Shown here: positions 1-7,887 of the stretch, piece by piece
Position numbering within the stretch: position 1 is the first letter of the stretch
Layout: each line of letters begins with the position of its first letter
DNA from: Mycolicibacterium iranicum
GTDB taxonomy: Bacteria > Actinomycetota > Actinomycetes > Mycobacteriales > Mycobacteriaceae
DNA: 64,000 nucleotides
Direction: 5' to 3'
NCBI RefSeq assembly: GCF_002101705.1
Contig: NZ_LQPC01000051.1
Span: forward strand, 35,792 to 99,791
Translations under genes and position numbers: made by a program
The notes under the pieces: generated by a model
Seen by the model: only the letters and a program-made list of their open reading frames with translations
What the model was told of the DNA's origin: nothing
Database searches by the model: none

Positions 1-281
1 AAATGGTGGACGTAATGGGCGATTTCGAGTGGATGGCCGGGCTTGTCGGTGTAACCGTGTCCGAGCATGTCGATCGACCACGTCGAGAAGTGCTCGGCGT
101 GGGCCTCGAGATTGCGCACGTACGCCTCGGCATGTCCGCCAGAACCGTGGAGGAGAACCAGCGCAGGCTTGGCCCTGTCGCCGGCGTGAAGGTAGCGGGT
201 TCGCACCCCAGCAACGTCGAGGTAGCCCTGAGAGAACGCGACGCCCTGCAGGTCGCTCCATACGCTCTCGAACTCTGGCAC
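1..281 (-). CDS. alpha/beta-fold hydrolase, N-terminal part (gene runs off the left edge)
   Basis: The reverse strand reads from a GTG at 279-281, preceded by a purine-rich AGAAGGGA ribosome-binding site, into about 93 residues of an alpha/beta hydrolase. Visible are the strand and oxyanion segment LVLLHGSGG and the following SIDMLGHGYTDKPG segment typical of MhpC/meta-cleavage-type serine hydrolases. The nucleophile and the rest of the triad lie outside the window. It is divergent from the IclR gene, and a palindromic operator lies 42 bases upstream of its start. By position it belongs to the acyl-CoA catabolic locus, perhaps hydrolysing a ring-cleavage product, an ester or a thioester. The substrate is not inferable. 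Confidence 0.85.
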   Translation of the reverse strand, partial: MPEFESVWSDLQGVAFSQGYLDVAGVRTRYLHAGDRAKPALVLLHGSGGHAEAYVRNLEAHAEHFSTWSIDMLGHGYTDKPGHPLEIAHYVHH

Positions 282-315
282 CTCTGTTTCCCTTCTATTG
301 CAGCCGTCTGGGACC

Positions 316-345
316 TTGACAGCGAGAATTAGATTCTCGTATTTT
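316..345 (+). promoter_or_regulatory. sigma70-like promoter TTGACA-N18-TATTTT for the IclR gene
   Basis: A consensus -35 TTGACA at 316-321 and a -10 TATTTT at 340-345 are separated by 18 bases, pointing rightward to the IclR gene at 434. The spacer is almost entirely the palindrome at 323-339, so a bound repressor would exclude RNA polymerase. Start site not determined; expected near 352. Confidence 0.6.
323..339. promoter_or_regulatory. palindromic operator, GAGAAT-N3-ATTCTC, copy 1
   Basis: CGAGAATTAGATTCTCG is a perfect 7+3+7 inverted repeat in the hydrolase/IclR divergent region. The same core recurs at 4309-4323 and 10158-10172, with degenerate copies at 14655 and 14764, always between divergent catabolic genes. 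Binding protein inferred to be the TetR regulator at 2820-3431. Confidence 0.7.
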
Positions 346-433
346 GTAAGCACCTTGCTCATTTATCGCACATGCATGTGCACTATAGTCAGAGCATCAC
401 TCTCGCGACGGCGTCTGTCAAGGAAGGTCCGCA

Positions 434-1135
434 ATGACTGATCCCGGAAACCCGACCGCAGGTTCGGGCGCGCCTGGATCCCAGACGCTGGCCCGCGGGC
501 TGAACGCGTTGCAATTGGTGGCGAGCTCACCGACCGGCCTCACTGTGGCGCAGGTCGCCGACGACATCGGGGTGCACCGCACCATCGCCTACCGGCTCTT
601 GAGCACGCTGGCCCAATTCCGTTTCGTGGCAAAGGGAGAAGACGGCCGGTACCGTTCCGCGTCCGCTCTCGCGGTGCTCGGCGCGTCGTTCGACAACAAC
701 GTCCGCCAGCTGTGCGTCCCCACACTGCGCGGGCTCGCCGACGAACTCGGCACCACGGTGTCCCTGTTGGTCGCCGAGGGCGACCAACAGGTGGCGATCG
801 CGGTAATGGTCCCGACAAATGTGTACTACCAGTTGTCATTCCACGAGGGCAGCCGATACTCCCTCGACCGCGGGGCGGCCGGTCTCGCGCTGCTGGCCAG
901 CATGCCGCCGCGGCCCGGCGAACGCGAACTCGTCCAGCAGACCCGTCGGCAGGGCTGGGTGATCACCCACGGCGAGATCGAGCCGAACACCTACGGTCTG
1001 GCCGTACCCGTCCGCCGGAAACCACCGTCACCGCCGACCTGCATCAACCTGATCTCGCACCGCGAGGATGTCGTCCTGGACGGGCGCGACGCAGTCATGA
1101 AGGCAGCCAACGAATTGTCGGCGATTCTGAGTTGA
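434..1135 (+). CDS. IclR-family transcriptional regulator
   Basis: The 233-residue protein has the IclR layout: an N-terminal winged helix at about residues 17-75 (LARGLNALQLVASS, then VADDIGVHRTIAYRLLSTL) and a C-terminal effector-binding domain. The ATG at 434 follows AGGAAGG at a good distance. IclR proteins usually sense small aromatic or organic acids and act as dimers at their own and neighbouring promoters. The stop is 17 bases before the KstD-like flavoprotein start, so the two are probably cotranscribed. Its promoter contains the shared palindrome, which would place it under the locus repressor. Whether it activates or represses cannot be read from sequence. Confidence 0.88.
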   Translation: MTDPGNPTAGSGAPGSQTLARGLNALQLVASSPTGLTVAQVADDIGVHRTIAYRLLSTLAQFRFVAKGEDGRYRSASALAVLGASFDNNVRQLCVPTLRGLADELGTTVSLLVAEGDQQVAIAVMVPTNVYYQLSFHEGSRYSLDRGAAGLALLASMPPRPGERELVQQTRRQGWVITHGEIEPNTYGLAVPVRRKPPSPPTCINLISHREDVVLDGRDAVMKAANELSAILS

Positions 1136-1152
1136 GAGGAAGGGGGCCAACG

Positions 1153-2766
1153 GTGTCCGACTGGGATCACGAGGTCGATGTCGTCGTGCTGGGCAGCGGA
1201 GGCGCGGGGCTCACCGCGGCACTGGCCGCCGCCGTTCACGGCGCCGACGTCGAGGTGTACGAGAAAGCGTCGACTGTGGGCGGCACGACGGCGGTATCGG
1301 GCGGGATCGTGTGGATTCCCGCCCACAACCGCGCCGCCGATGGCGAGCTGAGCGCCGACGATGCGATGGCCTACCTGCGCGCACAGTCGTTGGGCTTCAT
1401 GGACGACGAACTGGTCGAGACGTTCGTGACCACCGGCGCTCCGATGCTCGACTTCGTGGAAGCGCACAGCGATCTGGTGTTCGAGGTCGCGGCGGGCTTT
1501 CCTGACTACAAGCCCGAACTGCCCGGCGGCAAGCCCGGGGGCGGCCGTTCCCTGAACGCCAAACCCTTCGATCTTTCCCTGCTCGGCGAGTGGAGCGACA
1601 GGATCTCTTCGTTCCCCGCCGATTTCAGCAATGTCGGGATCGACGCCGAGACCCGCGCCCGAATCCACGCCTCGGTCGACAGCGAGTCGGGGAACTACTG
1701 CGTCGCAGGCGCGGCGCTGATCGCCGGCCTGCTGAAAGGGCTGCTCGACCGAGGCATCTTCCCACATACCGGCGCACGCGTAACCGAACTCGTTGCCGAT
1801 GCGCTGGGCATCACCGGAGTCCGAATCCAACAGGGCGACAGAGATTTCCGTGTGCGCGCGCGGAAAGCGGTGATCTTGGGGACAGGCGGCTTCGAGTGGG
1901 ATCAGCGCCTCGTCGAGGCCTATCTCCGAGGACCGATGCGCGGCGCGGTCTCTCCACCCAACAACACCGGCGATGGGCTGCGGATGGCGATGGCCCACGG
2001 CGCCGATCTGGCCAACATGGGCGAAGCATGGTGGGTGCCCATCGTCGCGATCCCCGGCGACACCTTCGAAGGACGCCCGCGCAGCAGGAGCGTCCGGCTC
2101 GAGCGGACCCGCCCGCGCAGCATCATCGTCAACCGGGCGGGCAAGCGCTTCCTCAACGAGGCCGGCGAATACAACTCGATGGCCGGACCATTCCACTTCC
2201 TCGACCCGAAATTGGGCTACGCCAACGATCCTGCGTGGATTGTCTTCGATTCACTGCACCTCAAGCACTATGGCTTCCTCGGCGTCGACCCCGACGGACC
2301 GGTGCCCGAGTGGTTCTGCCAGTCGGCCGATCTCGATGAACTCGGCGAGAAGACCGGAATCGACCCCGCAGGGCTCGCGGCGACGCTGGCGGCATGGAAT
2401 GAGAACGTCGCAGACGATCGCGACCCCGACTTCGGCCGTGGCGCAAGTGCTTACGACGGCTACTGGGGTGATGCCTTAGCCGCCACCGCAGCAGGCAAGA
2501 CGCTCGGGCCGATCGACACCGCGCCCTACTTCGCTGTGCCGGTGTCCATCGGTGCCATGGGCACAAAGGGCGGCCCTCGCACCGATCGCGACGGGCGCGT
2601 CCTACACGTCAGCGGGACTGCGATCACCGGGCTGTTCGCGGCGGGCAACGCGATGGCCGGCGCCACCGGCAAGGCCTACGGCGGCGCCGGCGGCACCATC
2701 GGACCGGCCATGGTGTTCGGCTACCGCGCCGGCTACACGGCAGCCACCGGCACGTCATTGTCATGA
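1153..2766 (+). CDS. FAD-dependent oxidoreductase, KstD/flavocytochrome-c type
   Basis: The start is the GTG at 1153, preceded by GAGAGGAAGGGGG; this gives 537 residues. The N-terminal dinucleotide-binding motif GSGGAG is at 14-19, followed by the acidic end of the second strand (VEVYEKAS). The C-terminal FAD segment LFAAGNAMAGATGKAYGGAG carries the Tyr-x-Gly-x-Gly pattern found in 3-ketosteroid delta1-dehydrogenases, where that Tyr is catalytic. The family introduces a double bond next to a ketone or reduces an enone. A role in dehydrogenating a cyclic ketone or acyl intermediate is inference. It lies just downstream of the IclR gene in the same likely operon. Confidence 0.85.
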   Translation: MSDWDHEVDVVVLGSGGAGLTAALAAAVHGADVEVYEKASTVGGTTAVSGGIVWIPAHNRAADGELSADDAMAYLRAQSLGFMDDELVETFVTTGAPMLDFVEAHSDLVFEVAAGFPDYKPELPGGKPGGGRSLNAKPFDLSLLGEWSDRISSFPADFSNVGIDAETRARIHASVDSESGNYCVAGAALIAGLLKGLLDRGIFPHTGARVTELVADALGITGVRIQQGDRDFRVRARKAVILGTGGFEWDQRLVEAYLRGPMRGAVSPPNNTGDGLRMAMAHGADLANMGEAWWVPIVAIPGDTFEGRPRSRSVRLERTRPRSIIVNRAGKRFLNEAGEYNSMAGPFHFLDPKLGYANDPAWIVFDSLHLKHYGFLGVDPDGPVPEWFCQSADLDELGEKTGIDPAGLAATLAAWNENVADDRDPDFGRGASAYDGYWGDALAATAAGKTLGPIDTAPYFAVPVSIGAMGTKGGPRTDRDGRVLHVSGTAITGLFAAGNAMAGATGKAYGGAGGTIGPAMVFGYRAGYTAATGTSLS

Positions 2767-2769
2767 TCC

Positions 2770-2810
2770 GGTAGCCGATCGGCAACTGCCGGCTCCGCTG
2801 GTCGGCTACC
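2770..2810. promoter_or_regulatory. inverted repeat and probable -10 box upstream of the TetR gene
   Basis: Arms GGTAGCCGA (2770-2778) and TCGGCTACC (2802-2810) are perfect complements with a 23-base loop. The right arm overlaps TACCCT (2807-2812), which lies 7 bases before the GTG at 2820 as expected for a leaderless mycobacterial promoter; no ribosome-binding site precedes that GTG. It could be an autoregulatory site or a terminator for the flavoprotein gene. Confidence 0.4.
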
Positions 2811-2819
2811 CTCGTCGCT

Positions 2820-3431
2820 GTGACGACGGCACCGCAGAAGTTCAGCGCGATCACCAGAACGGCGGCGCAGACCCGTGTTCTGGACGCGGCGCTGAAGCTC
2901 ATCGCCGAGCACGGCGTCAGTGGGACGTCGCTTCAGATGATCGCCGACGCGATGGGCGTCACCAAGGCCGCGGTGTACCGGCAGTTCAAGACGAAAGAAG
3001 AGATCGTCATCGCGATCACCGAACGCGAGATGAGCCGCCTGGAAGACGCGGTGGAAGCGGCCGAGGCAGTAGGACACACGGTCAGAGCCCGCGAGGTACT
3101 CCTGGACCGGATGATCGACCAGGCCATCGAGCGCCGCGGCATCGTCAGCGTCCTACAGTTCGATCCGGTGATCATCCGCTTGCAGGCCGAACACGAGCCA
3201 TTCCAGCGCTTCATCGAACGGCTCTACGCCGCACTCCTCGGCACCGAGCCCGGCGTCGAGGCGCGGTTCCACGCGGCGATGCTGTCGAGCGCGATCAGCG
3301 TCGCGGTCATGCATCCGCTCGTCGCCGAGTTCGATGCCGAAACGCTGCGCGCACAACTCAGTCAAATGTCGAGACGCATGCTCGATCTGCCTGTCACGTC
3401 GTCTGAGAAGAGACGCTCGGCGGCGGTGTAA
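2820..3431 (+). CDS. TetR-family transcriptional regulator, candidate master repressor of the locus
   Basis: 203 residues. The N-terminal helix-turn-helix spans about residues 20-65 (DAALKLIAEHGVSGTSLQMIADAMGVTKAAVYRQFKTKEEI), and the C-terminal helical domain would bind the ligand. TetR proteins dimerise on 15-20-bp palindromes, which suits the GAGAAT-N3-ATTCTC sites around this gene. The ligand is probably an acyl-CoA or pathway intermediate (inference). It is read from a GTG without a Shine-Dalgarno sequence, probably leaderless. Its last 70 bases overlap the 3' end of the convergent meaB gene, an unusually long tail-to-tail overlap. Confidence 0.88.
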   Translation: MTTAPQKFSAITRTAAQTRVLDAALKLIAEHGVSGTSLQMIADAMGVTKAAVYRQFKTKEEIVIAITEREMSRLEDAVEAAEAVGHTVRAREVLLDRMIDQAIERRGIVSVLQFDPVIIRLQAEHEPFQRFIERLYAALLGTEPGVEARFHAAMLSSAISVAVMHPLVAEFDAETLRAQLSQMSRRMLDLPVTSSEKRRSAAV

Positions 3432-4285
3432 GCGTCCACGCCACCCTCGGCGACCGACGCCGAAAGCCGGTCCAGTTCCGGATGGTTCCGGAGTAGGGTC
3501 TGTGCCAGCGACAGAATCTGCGAGCGCGCTCTGGCCGACCGGCGCTGCGGGCTGTCAGCCCGGTGATGGGCGTCGATCACGTCGACGAGCTCAGCGAGCC
3601 CCACACCCTGTGCAGCAACGAGTTTGAGAATGGGTGCGTGGGTTTCAGCGCGCAGGTCGCGCACCGTCTGATCGGCTCCGTCCCGGTCGGCCTTGTTGAC
3701 CACGACGATGTCGGCCACTTCAAGCAGACCAGCCTTGGCAGCCTGAATGGCATCGCCAGCACCGGGATTGAGGACCACAACCGTCGGATCGGCGACCGCC
3801 GCGATCTCGATTTCCGACTGCCCGACTCCCACCGTCTCGAGGATCACCAGGTCATAGCCGAGAGCCGACACCAGCGTGATCGAGGCCGGCACCGCGGCGG
3901 CGAGACCACCGAGGTGTCCGCGGGTCGCCACCGATCGGATCAGCACGTCGGGATCATTGATGTGCGCGGCCATCCGGATTCGGTCTCCCAGCAGCGCGCC
4001 GCCGCTGTAGGGAGACGACGGATCCACGGCCAGCACCGCTACCCGCATCCCGTCCGCGCGGTAAGCGCCGACCAGCGCCCCCACCGTCGTCGACTTCCCC
4101 GCACCCGGCGGCCCGGTGATCCCGACGACGCGCGCGGGCGTCACGGGCCCCAGAGCAGCGAGCACCTCCGCCCGCCGGCGGCTCTCCACGGCGCTCAGCA
4201 GCCGTCCCGCCGCACGCGGTGACCCGCCGCGAGCAGCGGCGATGAGCTCATCGATGGTCACTTCAGACAGATTACGCAGGCTCAC
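3362..4285 (-). CDS. meaB: MeaB/ArgK-type GTPase, chaperone of a cobalamin-dependent mutase
   Basis: 307 residues with a P-loop GPPGAGKS at 58-65, the ETVGVGQSE switch region and the base-specifying NKAD motif. MeaB proteins gate adenosylcobalamin loading onto, and protect, methylmalonyl-CoA-type mutases. The partner is probably the two-subunit mutase encoded at 12622-14628 in the same locus, although this genome may also have a mutAB-linked copy elsewhere. It starts at a GTG and is divergent from the SDR gene at 4358, with the shared palindrome 24 bases upstream. Its 3' end overlaps the TetR gene. Confidence 0.92.
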   Translation of the reverse strand: MSLRNLSEVTIDELIAAARGGSPRAAGRLLSAVESRRRAEVLAALGPVTPARVVGITGPPGAGKSTTVGALVGAYRADGMRVAVLAVDPSSPYSGGALLGDRIRMAAHINDPDVLIRSVATRGHLGGLAAAVPASITLVSALGYDLVILETVGVGQSEIEIAAVADPTVVVLNPGAGDAIQAAKAGLLEVADIVVVNKADRDGADQTVRDLRAETHAPILKLVAAQGVGLAELVDVIDAHHRADSPQRRSARARSQILSLAQTLLRNHPELDRLSASVAEGGVDAYTAAERLFSDDVTGRSSMRLDI

Positions 4286-4308
4286 TCCCGGTCGATTGTT
4301 ACATGGTT

Positions 4309-4323
4309 GAGAATGCTATTCTC
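4309..4323. promoter_or_regulatory. palindromic operator, copy 2, between meaB and the SDR gene
   Basis: GAGAATGCTATTCTC is a perfect 6+3+6 palindrome identical in both half-sites to copies 1 and 3. It lies 24 bases upstream of meaB and 34 bases upstream of the divergent SDR gene, close enough to control both. A rightward -10-like TATTCT (4317-4322) falls inside it. Confidence 0.7.
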
Positions 4324-4357
4324 CACTGAAGAGAGTCGCCTTTCAAGGAGTGTTCGT

Positions 4358-5122
4358 ATGGAGATCGCCGGAAGCTCTGCCGTGGTTGTCGGAGGCGCAG
4401 GCGGTCTCGGAGAGGCCACGGTGCGCCGACTGGCCGGCGCGGGCGCCAAGGTAGTGATCGCCGATCTCGCCGACGACAAGGGCAAAGCCCTCGAATCCGA
4501 ACTCGGGGTGCGCTACGTACGGACCGACGCCACGTCTGAGGACTCGGTCAACGCCGCGATTGCCGAGGCGGAATCGCTGGGGCCGCTGCGTATTTCGGCT
4601 GACACCCACGGCGGGCCCGCCAGCGGCGGTCGGCTGATCGGCAAGGACGGCTCACCACTGGACCTCGACGGCTTCAAAAAGACGATCGAGTTCTACCTGA
4701 CCGCGGTGTTCAACGTCATGCGACTGTCGGCCGCGGCAATCGCCAAGACCGATCCGCTTGATGAGGGCGCGCGCGGCGTCATCATCAACACGGCCTCGAT
4801 CGCGGGCTACGAAGGGCAGATCGGCCAGCTGCCATACGCCGCAGCCAAAGGTGGCGTCCTCGGCATGACGCTGGTGGCCGCACGTGATCTGTCCCCCTTG
4901 GGGATTCGCGTCGTGACGATTGCCCCGGGCACAATCAATACTCCGGCCTACGGGCAGGCCGCCGACCAACTCGAGCAGTACTGGGGCCCGCAGGTGCCGT
5001 TCCCCAAGCGCATGGGTCGCTCCACGGAGTATGCGCGACTGGCACAGAACATCATCGAGAACGACTACCTCAACGGCGAGATCATCCGGCTCGATGGGGC
5101 GTTGCGGTTCCCGCCGAAATGA
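4358..5122 (+). CDS. short-chain dehydrogenase/reductase, 3-hydroxyacyl-CoA dehydrogenase type II-like
   Basis: The ATG at 4358 follows AAGGAG; 254 residues. The cofactor motif GGAGGLG lies near residues 10-16, an acidic residue ends the second strand (VVIADLADD), which favours NAD, and the catalytic Ser and Y-A-A-A-K motif follow (NTASIAGYEGQIGQLPYAAAK). Overall it resembles HSD17B10-type 3-hydroxyacyl-CoA dehydrogenases that also act on steroids and branched acyl-CoAs. The stop overlaps the next SDR start by ATGA, so translation is coupled. Likely role: oxidation of a 3-hydroxyacyl-CoA in this pathway (inference). Confidence 0.88.
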   Translation: MEIAGSSAVVVGGAGGLGEATVRRLAGAGAKVVIADLADDKGKALESELGVRYVRTDATSEDSVNAAIAEAESLGPLRISADTHGGPASGGRLIGKDGSPLDLDGFKKTIEFYLTAVFNVMRLSAAAIAKTDPLDEGARGVIINTASIAGYEGQIGQLPYAAAKGGVLGMTLVAARDLSPLGIRVVTIAPGTINTPAYGQAADQLEQYWGPQVPFPKRMGRSTEYARLAQNIIENDYLNGEIIRLDGALRFPPK

Positions 5123-5865
5123 GCGGTCCGCTCGACGGCAAGGTGGCCTTCGTCGCCGGTGCGAGCCGGGGCATCGGCGCGACCATCGCCACGGCGCTGG
5201 CGCGCGCAGGTGCCTCCGTCGCCGTGGCGGCTCGATCCGAACGTGAGGGCAAGCCGCCCGGCACCATCGGCGCTGTCGCGCAGCGCATCACCGATGACGG
5301 TGGACGCGCGTTGCCCGTCGTGTGCGACGTCACCAGCGAGGCGTCGGTCGATGACGCCGTGGCGGCCACGGTCGCCGAATTCGGCGGCATCGACATCCTG
5401 GTCGCGAACGCGGGGGTCCTGTGGCTGGGCCCCATCGAATCCACGCCGCTCAAGCGCTGGCAGCTGTGCCTCGACGTGAACACCACCGGCGTCTTCCTCG
5501 TCACCAAGGCCGCCATCCCGCACGTGCGCGCCCGCGGCGCAGGCTCGCTGATCGCGATCACGACCACCGGCGTCACCATGACCGGGCACGGCGCCAACGC
5601 CTACTGGGTGTCTAAAGCCGCCGCCGAGCGGCTCTACCTCGGTCTGGCCGCGGACCTGAAAGCAGACAACATCGCCGTCAACTGCCTGAGCCCGTCGCGC
5701 GTCGTACTGACCGAGGGCTGGCAGGCCGGCGGCGCGGGGATGCAGGTCCCGCCCGAAATGGTCGAACCGCCAGAGGCGATGGCCGACGCCGCCGTTTTCC
5801 TCGCCCAGCAGGACGCTTCGGGCATCACGGGCACGATCCAGCGCTCGGAAAAAATGGTCAGGTAG
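5119..5865 (+). CDS. short-chain dehydrogenase/reductase
   Basis: 248 residues with the cofactor motif GASRGIG near residue 12, NAG and the Y-W-V-S-K catalytic motif. The residue usually Ser before the Tyr is in a Thr-rich ITTTGVTMTG segment, so the catalytic triad is slightly atypical. The GKVAFVAGASRGIG opening and PGTIGAVAQRI insertion resemble the SDR at 14804, suggesting paralogy. It overlaps the preceding SDR by four bases and ends before the inverted-repeat element at 5888-6023. Substrate unknown. Confidence 0.85.
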   Translation: MSGPLDGKVAFVAGASRGIGATIATALARAGASVAVAARSEREGKPPGTIGAVAQRITDDGGRALPVVCDVTSEASVDDAVAATVAEFGGIDILVANAGVLWLGPIESTPLKRWQLCLDVNTTGVFLVTKAAIPHVRARGAGSLIAITTTGVTMTGHGANAYWVSKAAAERLYLGLAADLKADNIAVNCLSPSRVVLTEGWQAGGAGMQVPPEMVEPPEAMADAAVFLAQQDASGITGTIQRSEKMVR

Positions 5866-5887
5866 CGCACCACTTGCACCGCGCTTT

Positions 5888-6023
5888 GCACCGCGAGCGC
5901 GCGTGTCTGCTCGCCAACACGCCGATAGCTCTTGGCATTTCGCGCACGCTCGCCAGCAGCGAGAGCGCGCTCACACGCGCGCGCCGCGGCGTGTCGCTGT
6001 GCAGACGCGCGCGCTCGCGGTGC
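5888..6023. repeat. GC-rich inverted-repeat element between convergent genes
   Basis: The 23-base arms at 5888-5910 and 6001-6023 are reverse complements with one mismatch, separated by 90 bases. Inside are the self-complementary GAGCGCGCTC (5963-5972) and a short hairpin ACACGC...GCGTGT (5973-5994). It lies between the ends of an SDR gene and the crotonase gene. It could be a bidirectional terminator or a dispersed mycobacterial intergenic repeat; no transposase is present. Confidence 0.6.
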
Positions 6024-6030
6024 GAGTCCT

Positions 6031-6795
6031 CTACTTCTTGGCGATCAGGCCGTCGACGATCTTGTTGAACTCCGGCGTCCCGAACGACACATACTCTGCG
6101 AGGTTCGCATAGTCCAGCGAGGCCATCACCGACTTCTCCAATTGCATGTTCATCAGCCGCTTGGTGGCCTCGACGGCCTGCTGGGGAAGTTCGAGCAGCT
6201 TCTTGGCGCAGGCGATCGCCTCGGCAAGCGGGTCCGCGACGACGTGATTGGCCAAACCGAGTTCGACGGCGCGCGAGGCCTTGATGCGAATACCGGTGAG
6301 CGCAAACTCCTTGGCCTGCAACAAACTTATCTGTGATCCCCACACCAGCGGGCCTCCGTCGGCGGCGACCAGACCGATCGAGACGTGCGGGTCGGCGAAG
6401 AACGCGTTCTCGCCGATGTAGACGACATCGGACAGCGCCGCGAGGCTGCAGCCGAGCCCGACGGCCGGCCCGTTGACGGCGGCCACGACGGGGATGCGGC
6501 AACGCACCATCCCGATGACAAGGTCGCGACCGTGCTTGATCGTCTTCTGGCGCAGCGCTTCGTCGTTGCGCAGCTCGTCGAGGTAGTTGAAGTCGCCACC
6601 GGCCGAAAAGGCCCGGCCCGCACCGGTGATCACCGCAGCTCGGGCGTCGACGTCCTCGTTCAGCTCCTCCCAGATCTTCGCGAGACCCACATGCAGATTG
6701 TCGTTGACCGCATTGAGGTCGTCAGGCCGGTTGAGGGTGATGATGCGTAGCGCACCGTCGGCCTCGACCTTGATTTCGTCCGGCATTCCATACAT
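6031..6795 (-). CDS. enoyl-CoA hydratase/isomerase (crotonase) family protein lacking both usual glutamates
   Basis: 254 residues with the crotonase fold: oxyanion-hole segment SAGGDF near 64-69 and NGPAVGLGCSLAALSD at 108-123. The two catalytic Glu of classical hydratases fall at Ser117 (GCS instead of GCE) and His137 (ADPHVSIG instead of QPExxxG). Hydration by the standard mechanism is therefore doubtful; crotonases with such changes act as isomerases, hydrolases or C-C lyases. It starts 3 bases after the upstream acyl-CoA dehydrogenase stop and is the last gene of the ligase-ACAD-ACAD-crotonase operon. Confidence 0.87.
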   Translation of the reverse strand: MYGMPDEIKVEADGALRIITLNRPDDLNAVNDNLHVGLAKIWEELNEDVDARAAVITGAGRAFSAGGDFNYLDELRNDEALRQKTIKHGRDLVIGMVRCRIPVVAAVNGPAVGLGCSLAALSDVVYIGENAFFADPHVSIGLVAADGGPLVWGSQISLLQAKEFALTGIRIKASRAVELGLANHVVADPLAEAIACAKKLLELPQQAVEATKRLMNMQLEKSVMASLDYANLAEYVSFGTPEFNKIVDGLIAKK

Positions 6796-6798
6796 GTT

Positions 6799-7887
6799 CT
6801 AGACCCCCAGTCCGAGGATGCGTTGCGCGATGATGTTCTTCTGAATCTGTGACGTGCCGCCCATGACACTTTGTGCGCGGCTGTACATGTAGGCCCCAAA
6901 GAGCTCCTCGTCGCCGGTGCCCACGGTCTTGAGCGCTGCATGTCCGACCGACTGCTCGACCCACGTCATCAGCAGCTTGTCGAGCGATCCCTGCGGGCCG
7001 TGATTGAGACCGTCGAGTTGTTCCGACAACCGCCTGCGCACGTGGAGGCGCAACATCTCCGTCTGCACCCATGCCCACAGCAGTTCCTCGTTGGGGGCGT
7101 CGGCGAGCCCGGATGCCATCTGCCGCACGGTCTTTCCGTAGCGGGCCGAGAATCCGAGCGTCGACGGTTCGCGTTCGTGGCTGACGACTGTCATCGCCAG
7201 CTTCCAGCCCTCTCCCGGAGCGCCGACCATATTCTTGGCAGGCACCCGTGCACCGTCGAAACCGACCTGGCCGAACTCCTTGGTGACGCCGCTGATCATC
7301 TTCAGTGGACGCTGCTCGATGCCGTCCTGGTGCATCGAGACGATGAACGCCGAGATGCCTTTGTGCTTGGGAACGTCCTTGTCCGTGCGGGCGAGGACCA
7401 GACACCAGTCCGCCACGTCGGAGTAGCTCGTCCAGATCTTGTGCCCGTGGATGACGTACTCGTCACCGTCCCTGACGGCGGTGGTGGTCAGAGAGGCCAG
7501 ATCCGATCCGGCACCTGGTTCTGAGAAGCCCTGACACCACCGTTCCGTGCCGTTGATCATGCCGGGCAGAAAACGCTGCCGAAGTTCCTCGCTGCCATGG
7601 TGACTCAGGCCGACGACGAGATATCCCAGGCTGGGCCGCGCGGGAGCGCCCGCCTTGGCGATCTCCTCGTCGACTATCACATCGTAGACAGGGGGAAGAT
7701 CCTGTCCGCCGTACTCCTTCGGCCACGAGGTGCCGAAGAAGCCCGCCTCGAACAGAGCCTGGTGCCACTCCCCCGCCTTGGCCCAGTAGGCGTCACCAGA
7801 GGTCGGGAACTTGCCCTTCTGCTCCTTGAGCCAGCCGCTCAGCCGTTCGCGGAACGCGGCCTCGTCCGGCGAATCACGAAAGTCCAA
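6799..7887 (-). CDS. acyl-CoA dehydrogenase, FAD-binding subunit of a probable heteromeric pair
   Basis: 362 residues with the full three-domain ACAD layout, including WCQGFSEPGAGSDLA (FAD contact) and a C-terminal GGTSQIQKNIIAQRILGL. The classical MCAD catalytic Glu position is Gly here, but Glu238 in HERE lies where isovaleryl-CoA dehydrogenase has its catalytic base. Its 5' end overlaps the shorter ACAD gene by 14 bases. In mycobacterial steroid catabolism (FadE26/27, FadE28/29) such gene pairs form alpha2beta2 dehydrogenases acting on bulky acyl-CoAs; the same is inferred here. It would insert the alpha,beta double bond after ligation. Confidence 0.9.
   Translation of the reverse strand: MDFRDSPDEAAFRERLSGWLKEQKGKFPTSGDAYWAKAGEWHQALFEAGFFGTSWPKEYGGQDLPPVYDVIVDEEIAKAGAPARPSLGYLVVGLSHHGSEELRQRFLPGMINGTERWCQGFSEPGAGSDLASLTTTAVRDGDEYVIHGHKIWTSYSDVADWCLVLARTDKDVPKHKGISAFIVSMHQDGIEQRPLKMISGVTKEFGQVGFDGARVPAKNMVGAPGEGWKLAMTVVSHEREPSTLGFSARYGKTVRQMASGLADAPNEELLWAWVQTEMLRLHVRRRLSEQLDGLNHGPQGSLDKLLMTWVEQSVGHAALKTVGTGDEELFGAYMYSRAQSVMGGTSQIQKNIIAQRILGLGV

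Noticed and set aside
712..1152. N-terminal extension of the KstD-like flavoprotein through the IclR gene
   Set aside because: The frame is open but antagonistic to the well-supported IclR coding frame; the GTG at 1153 has a good ribosome-binding site and begins right at the Rossmann fold.
5888..6023. Remnant insertion sequence or MITE
   Set aside because: No transposase fragment, no clear target duplication was found, and the inner sequence is itself palindromic.
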